Shown here: positions 23,901-38,758 of the stretch, in pieces
Layout: each line of letters begins with the position of its first letter
Numbering within the stretch: position 1 is the stretch's first letter
Source of the DNA: Thamnaconus septentrionalis
Taxonomy: Eukaryota > Chordata > Actinopteri > Tetraodontiformes > Monacanthidae
Assembly: GCA_009823395.1 (NCBI GenBank)
Contig: CM020514.1
Location: 1,185,466-1,249,465 of the forward strand
DNA: 64,000 nucleotides
Reading direction: 5' to 3'
The notes under the pieces: generated by a model
Told to the model about the DNA's origin: nothing
The model's database searches: none
The model's input: only the letters and a program-made list of their open reading frames with translations
Position numbers and translations under genes: made by a program

Positions 23901-24048
23901 TGAAAATCCACCGGAGAAGGAAAAAAAAAGGCTGATGTTGTTTCCTCTGCAGCCGCGGGTCAAAAGTTCGACTTTAAACTGATAAAAACTCACATGTGAT
24001 AGATTTTATGCTAGCAGCCGCAGAAACACAGGTACACGTGGATAACAG
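20961..24048. other. Intergenic, no gene supported
   Basis: Unique sequence with C-rich tracts (about 21155-21200, 21370-21390), a short (GT)n tract near 22790, and many short GCTAAC/GCTAGC clusters. Low-repeat blocks near 22550-22960 and 23755-23900, with TAAT-containing motifs, could be regulatory. I see no exon with both a coding frame and splice sites. Confidence 0.5.
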
Positions 24049-24162
24049 CACTGCTAGGTAAAGTCACCAGCTTCAGTGGCTAACGGCACTGCTAGGTAAA
24101 GCCAACACCTTCAGTGGCTAACGGCGCTGCCAGATAAAGCCACCGGCTCCAGTAGCTAATTG
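24049..24162. repeat. 38-bp tandem repeat, three copies
   Basis: Units begin at 24049, 24087 and 24125 (CACTGCTAGGTAAAG start) and end GTGGCTAACGG. A more degenerate GCTAA-rich tail continues to about 24260. Confidence 0.8.
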
Positions 24163-24363
24163 CTCAGGTAGCTAAGAGCTGCGGCATCTAAACTAAAGGC
24201 TCCTTTAGCTAACAGGTCAGGTACTAATGGCACGGGTCAGGTAGCTAATGGCACCGGTAGCTAACAGCAGTGCGAGTGGTTTCCTCCTCTGTGTTTCCTT
24301 GCCACCTAATTCATAGCGAACTGGATCGACTTCTTTACTCACCGACCCTGAAAGGTGAGCATC

Positions 24364-24426
24364 GTCACTTTGTCACGTCGTCACGTCGTCACGTCGTCAC
24401 ATGGTCACGTCATCACATCGTCTCGT
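24364..24426. repeat. Short CACGTC tandem array
   Basis: Six to seven units of about 9 bp built on GTCACGTCG. It is a pyrimidine/purine-alternating CpG array with CACGT cores. Confidence 0.75.
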
Positions 24427-24930
24427 GCCGTCATCTCCCCTTTAATCGATCCCTGGAGCCTAATGGAACGCACCATGAGTGTATCTGACCTCTGACCTCA
24501 GAGAGGAACGCCTGGAGGAAGCGGCGTGAGATATGAGTGGAGATGCGGCTGTGAACGGAGGAGCAAACAGAGCCGCTAACGAGTAAACACACTAAGAAGC
24601 TTAACATTTGTTTGCACAAAGACTCGACGCCGCCCCCCCCCATCCTCCATCCATCGCAGTGACAGCGTCCATTACCAGATGTTGACGGTGAGACATTCTG
24701 GGCTGTTTATTTTTAGACGACAGTGGATTATTTTTCATCCCGAGGAGACGAGCACTGAGCTAAATATGCACGGTGGCGTCCAGGAGGTCTCCTTTGTTCC
24801 GCCATGACCACTTTTCATCAAACTCCGTCTCAGCGTGATGGCGTAGCGAGGTGTCAGTGTGGGGGGGCAGAGACTGGCCAGGATGTAGCCCCACTTTTTT
24901 TTTCAGCTTTTGCCAGCCCATCACGGTGTG

Positions 24931-26095
24931 GGTACAGGTCGGTTGGAACACATTTCCATGAGCCTGATCAGTCCCTGAGCGTGGGCGGAGTCACGGCCGC
25001 AAGGCGAACCGAAGGTCCTTGGACGTTTTTGTGCCTCCCGTGTCCCCAAAACCATTAGGATTTCTAGTAGAACTTAGAATGATTTTGTTTAATACTGTTG
25101 ACTTGTATCAAAACACCGTCCTAGCGGTAAAAATGCAGACACTGAAACGATCACTTTAGTCTCAGAGTCGTTTATTATTAGACAAGAATATCCGCACAAC
25201 TTAAGTCCACACAAAGCACAAAACAGCAACAGCTCTATTCGACCGGTGTTAACAAGCTAGCAGCGTTAAAATCGCTACAAGGAGTGAAATTTACGAAACT
25301 TGCGAGTCAGAATCGCCGCCTCTGAAGTTTTGCTGCCAGCGAACACAACACAAGCAGAGCTAGGAGTTAGCGGTGGTGGCTAGCGGTTTATCGACACGAT
25401 CCAGCGGCTGTACTTTGCAAATAGCCTTCAAACCAAAGTTGCTTGAGGTTACAAAACACATTTACAGTCCTCGTGCATGTTTTCAAATAGTGTCGCGGCC
25501 TGACTATTCTCTCATCGTCCACCGGCCGAATCGAGCCCGTCTCACTCCCGTTGGCCACCGCGCCGGTGTTCCATCGCATCCGCATTAGGCTGAACAAACC
25601 TCCAACACTTTATCTATTCGTTCCACTCCGGCGGTTGTAGTCCTTGGTGCTTTTGCTGTACGGCGGCGGCCACCGGCTGCGAAACCAGGAAGATTTTTTT
25701 CATTGCGTGTCGCTCCGTCCGTCCAGCTCTCTCTTTGAGCTTTGTCTTCGGCCACAGAGAACAGAAACGTCTGCAGTTCTTCGTTCGCCCACGGTACAGT
25801 TTCATAAGCTTTTCCGTTTTTAATATGTGACGATGTAAAAATCCACACGCAGGGCATTTAAAAAAAGACTCCCTTTGGCTTTCGTCAAAACTCTTACCCA
25901 ATCAGAGCTCTGCACGTTGCCACGTCACCCTTATGGTCTCGGCTCAACACGCTTGGATCCCCAACGGGGCAGGTACCAAAATCATAACCCTTGGAACCAT
26001 GTTGGCGCCCGTGGAAATGCGTGATCACCGAGCTGCACCGTACCGAGCTAGCACCTAGCAAGCCTATGGAAAAACGCCCTAAGAGGTCCAGGCCC
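24931..26095. repeat. Unclassified ~1.15-kb interspersed repeat, copy 1
   Basis: This segment is homologous, in inverted orientation, to 38625-41151 once the insertion at 38759-40011 is removed. Shared landmarks include GAGCGTGGGCGGAGTCACGG, the CGACCGGTGTTAACA region and CCAAAATCATAACCC near 25976. In the other copy's orientation it has an AATAAACG motif. A solo LTR is one possibility, but TG/CA borders and a duplication could not be set. It has no coding frame I can support. The 25.9-kb end is the empty site for the P-like insertion in copy 2. Confidence 0.65.
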
Positions 26096-27773
26096 CACTC
26101 CATGGCCACCGGGATCGGCAAAATTGACGACATTACGCTGAAGCTTATCCACACAATCAAACTTCTGCTGCTACCTGCTGCTGACTAACTCATGCTAACT
26201 GATGCTAATTTATAGTGACTGGCGGTACCTGCTGCTCAGACATTCGGCTAAGTGAATGTCACTTGCTCTTTGGCCGAGATCAAAGGTCTTGGGTTCTTTT
26301 CGTTATAGCTCAGCCTCTCGCTGGTGATGTGCTGAACTGCAGCCATCACGTGACCGCGACGAGTAGCCAGGTCCGATCAGGTCACAGCCGGCCGAGGGAA
26401 GCTGATGCCTGACAAGGGTATCAAAACACATCGCCTCAGGGGGCGGAGCCACTTGTCCTTCCTTAAACTGCCCTTCAGTGATGGCTGCTGGACGCGAAAA
26501 GAGAAGAACAACAGTGACGAGGCCTCTCCCAGGGGGAGGGAGAGGGAGAAGTGGAAGGGAAGGGGTGCCAACTTTAAATATAGATGCGGCCTGGGGGGGG
26601 CGGGGCTCAGCTGTGGCAGCGGCGGCGCCGTCAGACTGCCTGCAGCGGCTTCCTAAAAACGGTGAGCGGCGCCTCGGCATCAGAGGGGTGGAGCCAGCAT
26701 GAGCCGGTGAAAACAGCTAAGGTCAGACGTGTTAGCGTGCGGCGTACGACGCCTTACTTGTCAAAAACAAAGAGTGACGCGTTGTCCTCTTGGCGATGTG
26801 GCACAGGAAACACATGACTCCCATGCCCCCCCCCCAGAACTCCCCGCCCCCTCCAGCGGGTGTCAGTCTAGACCAGGAAGTCACACACGGCCTGAAGAAG
26901 ATGGGAGGAAGTCACGTGACTTGACTGGTCAGCGGTAATAGAAAAACAAATCAAAAACGACCATACCACTGAAAGTACCTCTGCAGAACTGTAGGGGGCA
27001 GAGCTGTCTGTGGGTGGGGTGGGTACCCTGTGAGGGACATGTTAGGACTCCATTTCCCAGCAGGCAACAGCAGCAGCCTCAGAGAGTCTTGAAGTTCACC
27101 AGAATGTCACAGTTCAGAGGGTCAGAGGAGGGAGGGGCCTCGACAGTGCCACCCGCCTGCCCTCTCAGGCTTGTTGCTGTATGTTGCATCATTTAGCTCC
27201 GAAGCTAATGGCTTATAGTAGCCGTGCTGTTGTTCACGTCAGGTTTTTGTTGTTGTTGTTTTAGTGTTTTAATGCTTTAAAAGATGGCTGGAGCTTGAAA
27301 ACTACTGCTACTTGTTAGCAACACGCTTACTGCGGAAAATCACAATGCAACGGTCGAATCAAGTGTTTCGTTTGCTTTTTGGCTAATAACAAGTGGTGTT
27401 GTTATCCACATCAGTTTTTTTTTTTTTTATTTGAAAAAGTAGGCAGGCTTCATTATTGACAGTTTGCATCCTGCGAGTCGTATTGGCCCTGGTACTGGTG
27501 GCTAGTTAGCAGGCTAGCCTGTCAATAAAAACTAGAGGGAAAAAATCACAGCACATCAGTTGAATCAAGTGTTTTGTTTGTCGTTTGTTTTTTTGACACT
27601 TCTGACTCTTTTTTTTTTTTTTTCTTAGCTCAGCAAAATCCTTATTGGACTGAAGTAGTAGCAGCAACTGGCCACCCGGGGGAACAAATTCTAGTCTGGG
27701 CCATCTGGGCTGCTAACTCTTTTTTCCTGAAGAAGCTTCAGTGTGATGACATGGCCTTGGACTGGTGGACCTG

Positions 27774-27823
<50 letters not shown>

Positions 27824-27839
27824 TTTTTCTATTTTAAAG
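26096..27839. other. Intergenic, no gene supported
   Basis: Mixed unique sequence with GC-rich stretches near 26575-26650, a C-run near 26828 and poly-T tracts near 27415 and 27610. A (CA)n tract lies at about 27777-27820. No exon-like frame is convincing. Confidence 0.5.
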
Positions 27840-28090
27840 TGTACCCCTGCTGTCAGGAGGAGTTAGCAGCCCCGCAGCCCAGCGCTAGCTGAGGTGACAG
27901 TGAGCGTCTTGTTTTATTACGGTGGCGGCGCCGCCTGGTTGTCGGAGGTTCAGGTGTCACTCACATAAAGCCGGAGGCACCTGGCGGCTAAAGGGCCCCA
28001 GGGCTCCGCCCACAAATTGTCTTTTTTATCTCCCCAGCTGGCACTTTGATATTTGGCTCCGGCGCCGTAAAAATAAATAAATAAATAAAA
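27840..28090. promoter_or_regulatory. Candidate conserved non-coding block
   Basis: A non-repetitive stretch between microsatellite and transposon material contains GATAAAAAAG/CTTTTTTATC, CAGCTG (E-box), TTGATATTTGG and GGCGCCG motifs in quick succession. It sits 4.6 kb downstream of c1ql2 and could be an enhancer. This is inferred from composition only. Confidence 0.3.
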
Positions 28091-28171
28091 AAAACCTGTT
28101 GACTCTCTTTTGGCGAGCAGGCGGTGAGAGAGAGAGTGATAGAAAATGTAAGTGAGAGAGGTGTAAGAAAG

Positions 28172-29753
28172 TATGGAAGCACATTGCTGCCACACTAGAA
28201 AAAAAAACAGGGCTCATAATTTTCACGTTAGAACGTGAAACTATCATGTTTTTACGTGATAACGTGATAGTTTCACGTTTTTTACGTGATAATTTTCACG
28301 TTATAATGTGAAACTATCAACGTGATAGTTTCACGTTTTTACGTGATAATTTTCACGTTATAATGTGAAACTATCAACGTGATAGTTTCACGTTTTAACG
28401 TGATAATTTTCACTTTTTTACGTGATAATTTTCACTTTTTTACGTGATAATATTCACGTTTCAATGTGAAACTTCAATCGGGTCGGATTCATTCTTCCTA
28501 CGATACAATCCCATACTGTTGGATTTTGTATATTCTCATTTTATTTTGTTTCATGATTTTATTTTGAAGTTAATCAGCCAGTGGCGGTCACATGATCCAC
28601 TAACGGCAATAAGGTGTATGAGCGCGTTTTGTTGTTCTCTGTTGTATTATGGGATGTTTCGATACCGTGAAAGAAGAGCTCTGTCCACGAAAGTTTTCTT
28701 GTGATATATAGAATAAAGAAAAGTTATTAAAGAAAGAAACGCTATCAAGTATTTCCCTCCAACTATGGACGAGCTGTGAGTTCCAACACATACATCTCAA
28801 AATCCTCCTCAAAGTACGCAAACTTATGTTCATTTCATCGATGGTGCTTAATAAATTGAAGATCTCACCATGCCTCAAACCAAGTTTAAAATACAGTTTA
28901 ATCAACTCATGCAGACAAGACATGGTGCCTCCATTTGCCTCACTCCATTTAGTTTAGATTCATTATGAAAGTATGTGAACATTATCACGTAAAAACGCAA
29001 AAAAAATTTACGTTAAAACGTGATAATTTAACGTTTTAACTTGATACTTTTACATTAAAACGTAAAAAATAATCACGTAATAATGTGAAAGTATCATGTA
29101 AAAACGTGAAAGTATCACATAAAAACGTGAAAGTATCACGTAATAACGTGAAACTCACGTTATAACGTGAAAGTATCACGTAAAAATGTGAAACTCACGT
29201 TATAACGTGATACTGAGCTCTGTTTTTTTGTAGGGTGGCAGCAATGTGCTTCCGTAGGTCTCAATTGTGGCAGAATAATTGAAGTTCTTTTTGCTGTCAG
29301 ATTGCTGCGTTCATACACTCTTCATTTAATTCATGCAGTAGTTCTGCTGCTTTCTTTAGTTAATCCTGTTTTCGTGTTGTTGTTGTTGTTGTTTTTCTAT
29401 TTCAACAATACGCAAACTTATGTTCATTTCATCGATGGTGCTTAATAAACTGAAGATGTCACCATGCCTCAAACCAAGTTTAAAATACAGTTTAATCAAC
29501 TCATGCAGACGAGACATGGTGCCTCCGTTGTCCTCACTCCATTTAGTTTACATTCATTATGAAAGTATGTGAACATTATCACGTAAAAACGCGAAAATTA
29601 TCACGTTAAAACGTGACAATTTTTACGTTAAAACATGATCGTTTCAGGTTATAACATGATACTTTCATGTTAAAACGTGAAACTATCACGTTATAACGTG
29701 ATACTGAGCCCTGTGTTTTTTTTTTCCTAGGGTGGCAGCAATGCGCTTCCGTA
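28172..29753 (-). mobile_element. Palindrome-array DNA element, copy 1
   Basis: Both ends carry the same inward sequence (GGAAGCRCATTGCTGCCAC, then an A-run, then CAGGGCTC). Inside are long arrays of CACGTTATAACGTG-type palindromes separated by AAACTAT or ATACTTT spacers. Between the arrays a 108-codon minus-strand ORF (28600-28923) is shared with copy 2. A further end-like motif at about 29221-29256, and a partial repeat of the ORF 5' region at 29405-29520, show this copy is a tandem or composite. Transposase-type DNA transposon is inferred from the inverted ends; no target duplication was identified. Confidence 0.7.
28600..28923 (-). pseudogene. Helix-turn-helix ORF of the palindrome-array element, copy 1
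   Basis: A 107-residue frame begins MSCLHELIKLYFKLGLRHGE and continues INISLRTLRRILR. It is nearly identical to 33913-34236. The N-terminal 60 residues look like the helix-turn-helix start of integrase-core (DDE) transposases widespread in fish genomes (IS3EU- or Ginger-like; from memory, not verified). The catalytic core is absent, so this is a truncated relic. Confidence 0.55.
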
Positions 29754-31473
29754 AGAAAGAGCTGAAGACTGACAGAAAGAGAGAAATAAAGAGAGAGGTA
29801 GGGAGTGTAGGGGCGCTGTGGGTAGAGAAGGGGGCGGGGCCGACCAGGCAGCGACTGATTTTAATCGAGAGTTTGGAAAAAAAAAAAAAAAAAACACCCG
29901 ATAAACGGGTGGACGAGTTGAGAGGGTTGGACTGGTCACATGACCTGCTGAGGTCCACACCACAGGAACCCCACCCATGACGAAGCGTGTGTAGAACTTG
30001 GCCTGTCACTCTGACTATGGTAGGAGACGAGGAAAGACGTCAAGTAAACGCGGACTGTATTTACTCCGTCTAAAAACATTGACAGCGGACAGCATGAAGC
30101 CAGATAGATTAAGGTGTCACTTACAGACAGCACACCCCAATCACGCTAATAAATCGCTTGAGGTTTTTCAGCGAGCACACAACATAACATAACATAACAT
30201 AACAATCATCCCGCTTTGTGAATGCTGCTTCAGTAAACCAGCGAGCACTGTTGGCATCATATAAAGTGGCGCTTTATATATTTTGCTCCTGAGTTAATGT
30301 TACTGATCAATTTGAATTTATTATTATTGATTGATTTTTTTTTTTTTTTTTTTTTTTTAGCTTTAGGTAATTCAATTAGTCGGTCAAAAATGTCGTTGTG
30401 TAGTTTAAATCTCTTTTTTTTTATTTCAGGAAAAATTATACACTTTTCTGATGAAAATGATTCATGGTTTCTGTAACAGACGTAAAGTTTTTTGTTGTAA
30501 GTTGATCTATATTTCATTCTTTTTTTCTACTTTATAGACAAATTATACTATTTGTAAAATGCGGAGTGAGTGCTGGAGGAGGAGCAGCTATGTATATCAC
30601 CCGAGGAGGAGCAGCAAGTCAACACAACATCCAACATCACCTCTGAGCCTGAAACCCAGTTTGTTCTACATCTGCTGACACCTACTGGCTGGATGTGATG
30701 TAGCGCAATGTAGAGCGATAAATCAAAGCTGATTGATTGATTGACTGATTGATTAATTGATTGATTGACCACAGCAAACGGAACCATTTGGAAACCGAAC
30801 CAACATTTGTTGTTTCATAGTTGTTGTTTTGTTTTAGCTTAACAAAAACAAAGTCAGTTTGAATCTTTTGCTAGCTGGGGATGCTAACTAACGCCACCAA
30901 ACAGGAAGTAAATACACAATTGTGCATGTATTTTATTTTTTTTTTCCATTCAGTCTAGGAGATTCAAGAAGTGGGCTTGGGCTCGGACTCCTTGCGCACA
31001 TTGACTCCAGCGGCCCCGTTGGAAAAACTTTGTCATTTATTGAAACGAGCAAATGACAGAAACAAAACACATCCAGACATTGTTGCACCACTTGGTGGAC
31101 AGTTAGCATAGCTGGACAGTTAGCATAGCATGAATACATCAGTGCAATACATACGTAGCGGCAGTGTGTGTGTTTATATATGATATCTATATAATATACG
31201 TTTCGTGCAGAACAGAGCATCACTTGACACTGGAACAGACGATGGAACCACCCCCACACAGCAGTAGCGTAGCATTACGTTAGCATCTTTCTTGAGGAGT
31301 GTTCAGAGACAGGAAGCTTGTGGGAGGAGCCAATTTCTTTTTTTTATTCTTTCAGATTCCAGCAGGACGAGTGACAACTTGAGTCTGACACTGGCTAGCT
31401 AGCTAACGTGACACCTAAGATGCTACGTCTCTTAAATGCTGATGTCACAAAAAGGCGCAGCTTCTGCACCAGT

Positions 31474-31552
<79 letters not shown>

Positions 31553-31960
31553 TTGAATCAGCAGTTTGTGTTTCTCTGAGCTCCACCAGTTGACATCCCT
31601 TCCGGACAGCTTCTGGTCCGGTCCTGGTCCTGGTCCTGGTCCTAGTCCTGGTTCTGCTCCTCAGACAGCTGCTGTGTGTGACGTGTCAGCAGTGAGGACA
31701 ACATGCAGGCATCAAAAACACAACAAGGTCCAGTGTAAACTCGGGCAGGACTCCAGGTCAAGACCTGCAGTCTGAGTGTCAGCGGCTCTGTCACGGATCC
31801 GGATCACAGAGTCCGGAGCGGGTGGGGCGGGACAATGATGGGTTGGTGAGAGTCAGACGGGTTGAGGTTGACAATGTCCCACTGGAGAGATTAATAATCC
31901 AGATTAACGTGTGGAGAGCAGATTGTTCCCTTCGCCGGTTCGTCTGTTGGTGCCGGGTCA
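29754..31960. other. Intergenic between palindromic element and c1ql2 minisatellite
   Basis: Contains (AACAT)n at 30180-30206, a poly-T run at about 30337-30357, a (TTGA)n cluster near 30730-30770 and a (GT)n-(GA)n compound tract at 31478-31550. No supportable exon on either strand. Confidence 0.5.
31478..31550. repeat. (GT)n-(GA)n compound microsatellite
   Basis: About 19 GT units, a short A-run, then about 15 GA units. Confidence 0.9.
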
Positions 31961-31969
31961 GAGGTTGCG

Positions 31970-32698
31970 GGTCAGAGGTTCCGGAACACTGCTAAGCGGT
32001 GCTGGGTCAGCGGGGCCGGATCACTTGTTTCAGAGTCAGTCTGGGCCGAGTCTTTGGTTCCGAGGTCAGTGGTTCTGGGTCAGTAGGGCCAGGTTGAGAG
32101 GTGCCGGGTCAATGGTTCCTGGTCAGTCTGGGCTGGGTCAGTGGTTCCAGGGCAAGCGGGACAAAGTCAGTGGGTCTGGATCAGTGATCAGTGGTTCTGG
32201 ATTAACAGTTCTGAGTCAGTGGTTCTGTGGTCAGTAGCTCCGAGATCAGTGGTTCGGTGGTCAGTGGTTCTGGATCAGTGGTTCAAGGTCAGTGATTCCA
32301 GGTCAGTCTGGGCTGTGTCATTGGTTCCAGGGTCAGTGGTTTAGTGGTCAGTGATTCCAGGTCAGCCTGGGCTGCGTCAGTGGTTCAAGGTCAGTGGTTT
32401 AGTGGTCAGTGATTCCAGGTCAGTCTGGGCTGTGTCAGTGGTTCAAGGTCAGTGGTTTAGTGGTCAGTGATTCCAGGTCAGTCTGGGCTGTGTCATTGGT
32501 TCTGCGGTCAGTGGTTTAGTGGTCGGTGATTCCAGGTCAGTCTGGGCTGTGTCAGTGGTTCCGGGGTCAGTGGTTTAGTGGTCGGTGATTCCAGGTCAGT
32601 CTGGGCTGTGTCAGTGGTTCCGGGGTCAGTGGTTTAGTGGTCAGTGATTCCAGGTCAGTCTGGGCTGTGTCGGTGGTTTCGGAGCCATTGGTTCCGGG
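31970..32698. repeat. TCAGTGGTTC minisatellite next to c1ql2
   Basis: The left part is a degenerate ~10-bp repeat of GGTCAGTGGTTC form. From about 32290 it becomes a higher-order repeat of about 58 bp containing CCAGGTCAGTCTGGGCTG, repeated six to seven times up to the c1ql2 stop codon. On the c1ql2 strand it would lie in the 3' UTR. Confidence 0.88.
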
Positions 32699-35590
<2,892 letters not shown>

Positions 35591-35751
35591 AATCGTGTCA
35601 TCTGTATGTATGAAAGATGAAAAAAAAAAAAAAAAACACCGCAGATCCGCCGCTGGGGATCAGAGACGCTTCCACCCAGACTTCCTCCTCAACTTCCTCC
35701 CGTCGGGAGTTTTCAGCACGACCTGGAGAGAAATCTACTACTGGAGAGAGA

Positions 35752-35782
<31 letters not shown>

Positions 35783-36686
35783 TGAGAGGAGATGACTCAG
35801 TCATGAATCGTTGATCTTGTACATACAGTCTTTTTTTTTATTATTATTATTGAACCTTTGGTTCTTTTCTATTTCAAGACTTTCCATGACATCATCACTT
35901 GTTCACTTGGGACTGACGTTGATTTGGTTCTCTTTTAACTGACTCACTGACTCTAATTCTGACTGATTCTCTGACTGCACTCTTTAACTTTAATGACTCT
36001 GATTATTTTTACTCAGACTCTGATTCTGGCTCTCGGACTCTCTGATTTTGAGTCCAGGACTCTCTGACTGACTCTGATTCAGATTTTGAATCTCACTCTG
36101 ACTCTGATTCTCTGACTCTAACTTGAAGGTCTTTTCAGCTCCTCAGACCAGTTGGACTCTTTGGCGTGATTAGGACCTTCAGCAGGTTCAGGAACCCTGG
36201 GAGCTCCTCCGACCTCCCCACGCGCCCAGTCTGAGCGTACTCCCTGTGAGGGCCAGGGCTGGAAATGATTGGCGGGTGGTGATTAGCGCCCCCTGGGATC
36301 CTAATGATGCCTGCTCACTCTCAGTGTGTCTCCTCTCAACATGACTGATGAATATTCATCAGGTGTGTCTCCTTCCATCCTCCAGCAGCTTCATCATCAC
36401 GTTTCAATTTGTCAGATGGAGGCACGTCGTTAAGTCCCTCTAGTGGCCGAAATAGGTACGACCTGCTGCTGCTAAAGAGCTGAGAGTGGCCCCGCCTCCC
36501 AGTCACACCGGCGGCTTGGTCACGTGACAAGCAGCTGCGGCTCAGCGATGTACGGGAGCAAACAAAACACAACACGACGCTGTTGGCAACAACAAAAACA
36601 CGACACAACAATGACAAAACAACACGGCACAGCATGGAGGCAAGCAGGAGTGTCTGAGGACGAGGCACGGGGGCAAACGCGCGCGT

Positions 36687-36724
<38 letters not shown>

Positions 36725-36816
36725 CTGACACTTCGCAGGAAGGAGGTGTGAATGCGGATGAGGTCAGTGGGCGGAGCCTCCAACCGCCTCGGCTGTAGTG
36801 CAGGACCTGAGGCCAG

Positions 36817-36863
<47 letters not shown>

Positions 36864-37071
36864 CTTTTGTGTGCTAAAGTGCTAAAGTTACAATGAAATT
36901 GATCAAAACAGGACGATGGAGATGAAAGATCTGTAAAAAGTGATTCAAGATTGATTGTTAGACAGTTAGATAGATGGATAGAAATATGAATTGATTGATT
37001 GATTGATTGATTGATTGTCAGAACTTAACTATCTACGTAGCCCCCCTGGTGACATGGATGAAAAAAAATAA
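35591..37071. other. Intergenic, microsatellite-rich
   Basis: Contains (GT)n at 35756-35780, a degenerate GACTCT/GATTCT tract at about 35930-36130, and (CA)n runs at about 36688-36722 and 36822-36861. A GATT/TTGA cluster lies near 36980-37020. The 16-bp palindrome TGATGAATATTCATCA is at 36346-36361. No gene is supportable. Confidence 0.5.
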
Positions 37072-37603
37072 CTGGCCACGCATTACTATATTAATGTAAA
37101 ACCTTCACGTTTTTACGTGATAATTTTCACGTTAAAACGTAAAAAATTATCACGTAAAAACGTGAAACTATCACGTTATAACGTGATACTGAGCCCTGTT
37201 TCTTTTTTTTTTTTCTAGGGTGGCAGCAATGCGCTTCTGTACTATATCATGCCTATACGAGATAATAAACGTGTGGCCACGAGATATTTATTGTTGTGGC
37301 TATGAGGTAATGATTGTTGTCATTCCCAGACAGACTGCTCATTGTTACTTTAATCACGGACAAGTTTGAATTCATTTCATCTTATTTTAGTACAGGAATG
37401 AATTACAATCACATTCTTAGTTTGCTTATTTGCTAAAAAAAAAAAAAAAAAAAACGGTTTGCACTCTCATTTTAATTTTTATTTTGTGACTGTCTTTATT
37501 TTTTGTGGTATTTGTGGGCGTGTGCTGTTGCCTCTCTTGGCCAGGTCACCCTTGTGAAAGAGGTCTTGATCTCAATGGGTCTTTTATCTGGTTGAATAAA
37601 GGT

Positions 37604-37671
<68 letters not shown>

Positions 37672-37769
37672 CACGTGGACACGCATTCACCATCTCAGGG
37701 CCACGCGTTTATTATCTTGTGGTCATGCATTTATTACCTTGTGGGCACAATATAGTAATGCATAGCCAC
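37072..37769. mobile_element. Short inverted-repeat element with nested palindrome-array fragment
   Basis: Both ends share GCATTACTATATT within an 18-of-21 inverted match (37072-37092 and 37749-37769). Subterminal units of about 25 bp built on GGCCACG and TTTATTATCTTG occur on both sides. An end fragment of the palindrome-array family (37100-37241, ending GGCAGCAATGCGCTTC) and a (TAA)n array (37607-37668) are inside. No coding frame. Confidence 0.55.
37607..37668. repeat. (TAA)n microsatellite
   Basis: About 20 uninterrupted TAA units. Confidence 0.92.
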
Positions 37770-38624
37770 ACATTATTATGTATTTAATTTTTTATCCATT
37801 ACTATCAGTCTCCTCGTTGATAGTAAATCTTACAAACCAGCTCAGTTACAATGTGCCTGCAGCTGATTGCAGACTCGTTGGCCTGTTGTTTGTGGTTGTG
37901 TGTCTGTGTGTTGTGTTGTGCTATGTTGCAGTGGCAGTGTGGCACTGACTTGACTGACCGACTGACTGACTGACTGACTGGGAGGAAGGTCGGTGACAGA
38001 AATAGAAAAGGGTCCCCACTCAGTTGAGTGTGCTTTCCAAACCACAGGGGGGCAGCATTTCATGAGAAAGCTAGCTCAGAGGCTGTCGCTGCTGTCTGTA
38101 GCTTTGGCACCTGATAGCTTTAGCGCCAAAGATTCAAGGCATCAATTCAAATCTCTCTTCAGTCCAGATTAATCCAAGTGCAGGCAGTGTCGGCCAGGCA
38201 GGAGGAACCAGCTGCTGCTCACATCACTGTCAATCATCGTCATCCTCATCATCATCATCATCATCATCATCATCAAGGCGATGGCAGTGTTTCTTCAGGG
38301 AGCCGCTGTGACACGACGGCTCAGCTGACTGACAACAAAGCAGACAAGTCTGGTTTAAAAAAAAAAGAACATAAAGTGAATGTTAAGGGACAGTTTTGAC
38401 AAACTGAATCAATGTAAAAAATAAATAAATAAAAATAAATAAGTTAAATAAAGTTCAGAGTAAATAGATTTTAAATTTAAATTGATTAATTCATGATTAT
38501 TTCATTGAAATTATTTGGAGTTATCTTGTGGGCTTTGATTCAGGCCGGAGTTCAGTGAGGTGCTGCAGCTGAAGTGACATCACCGTCAACCCACAGCCAT
38601 AGTCAGTTGGGCGGAGGAGATTGT
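37770..38624. other. Intergenic, no gene supported
   Basis: Contains a (GACT)n cluster near 37955-37980 and a (CAT)n run at about 38236-38274. AT-rich sequence follows to 38520. Confidence 0.5.
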
Positions 38625-38758
38625 TTGCTAACCTGGAGGCATTGAGGCATTTTTCCTTCGGCGCCCTAGGTAACATCTCGGTACTGTATGGGTCGGTAAT
38701 CAGACATTTCCACCAGCCCCAGCACGTTCCCAGGGGTTACGATTTTGGTTCCTGCCCC

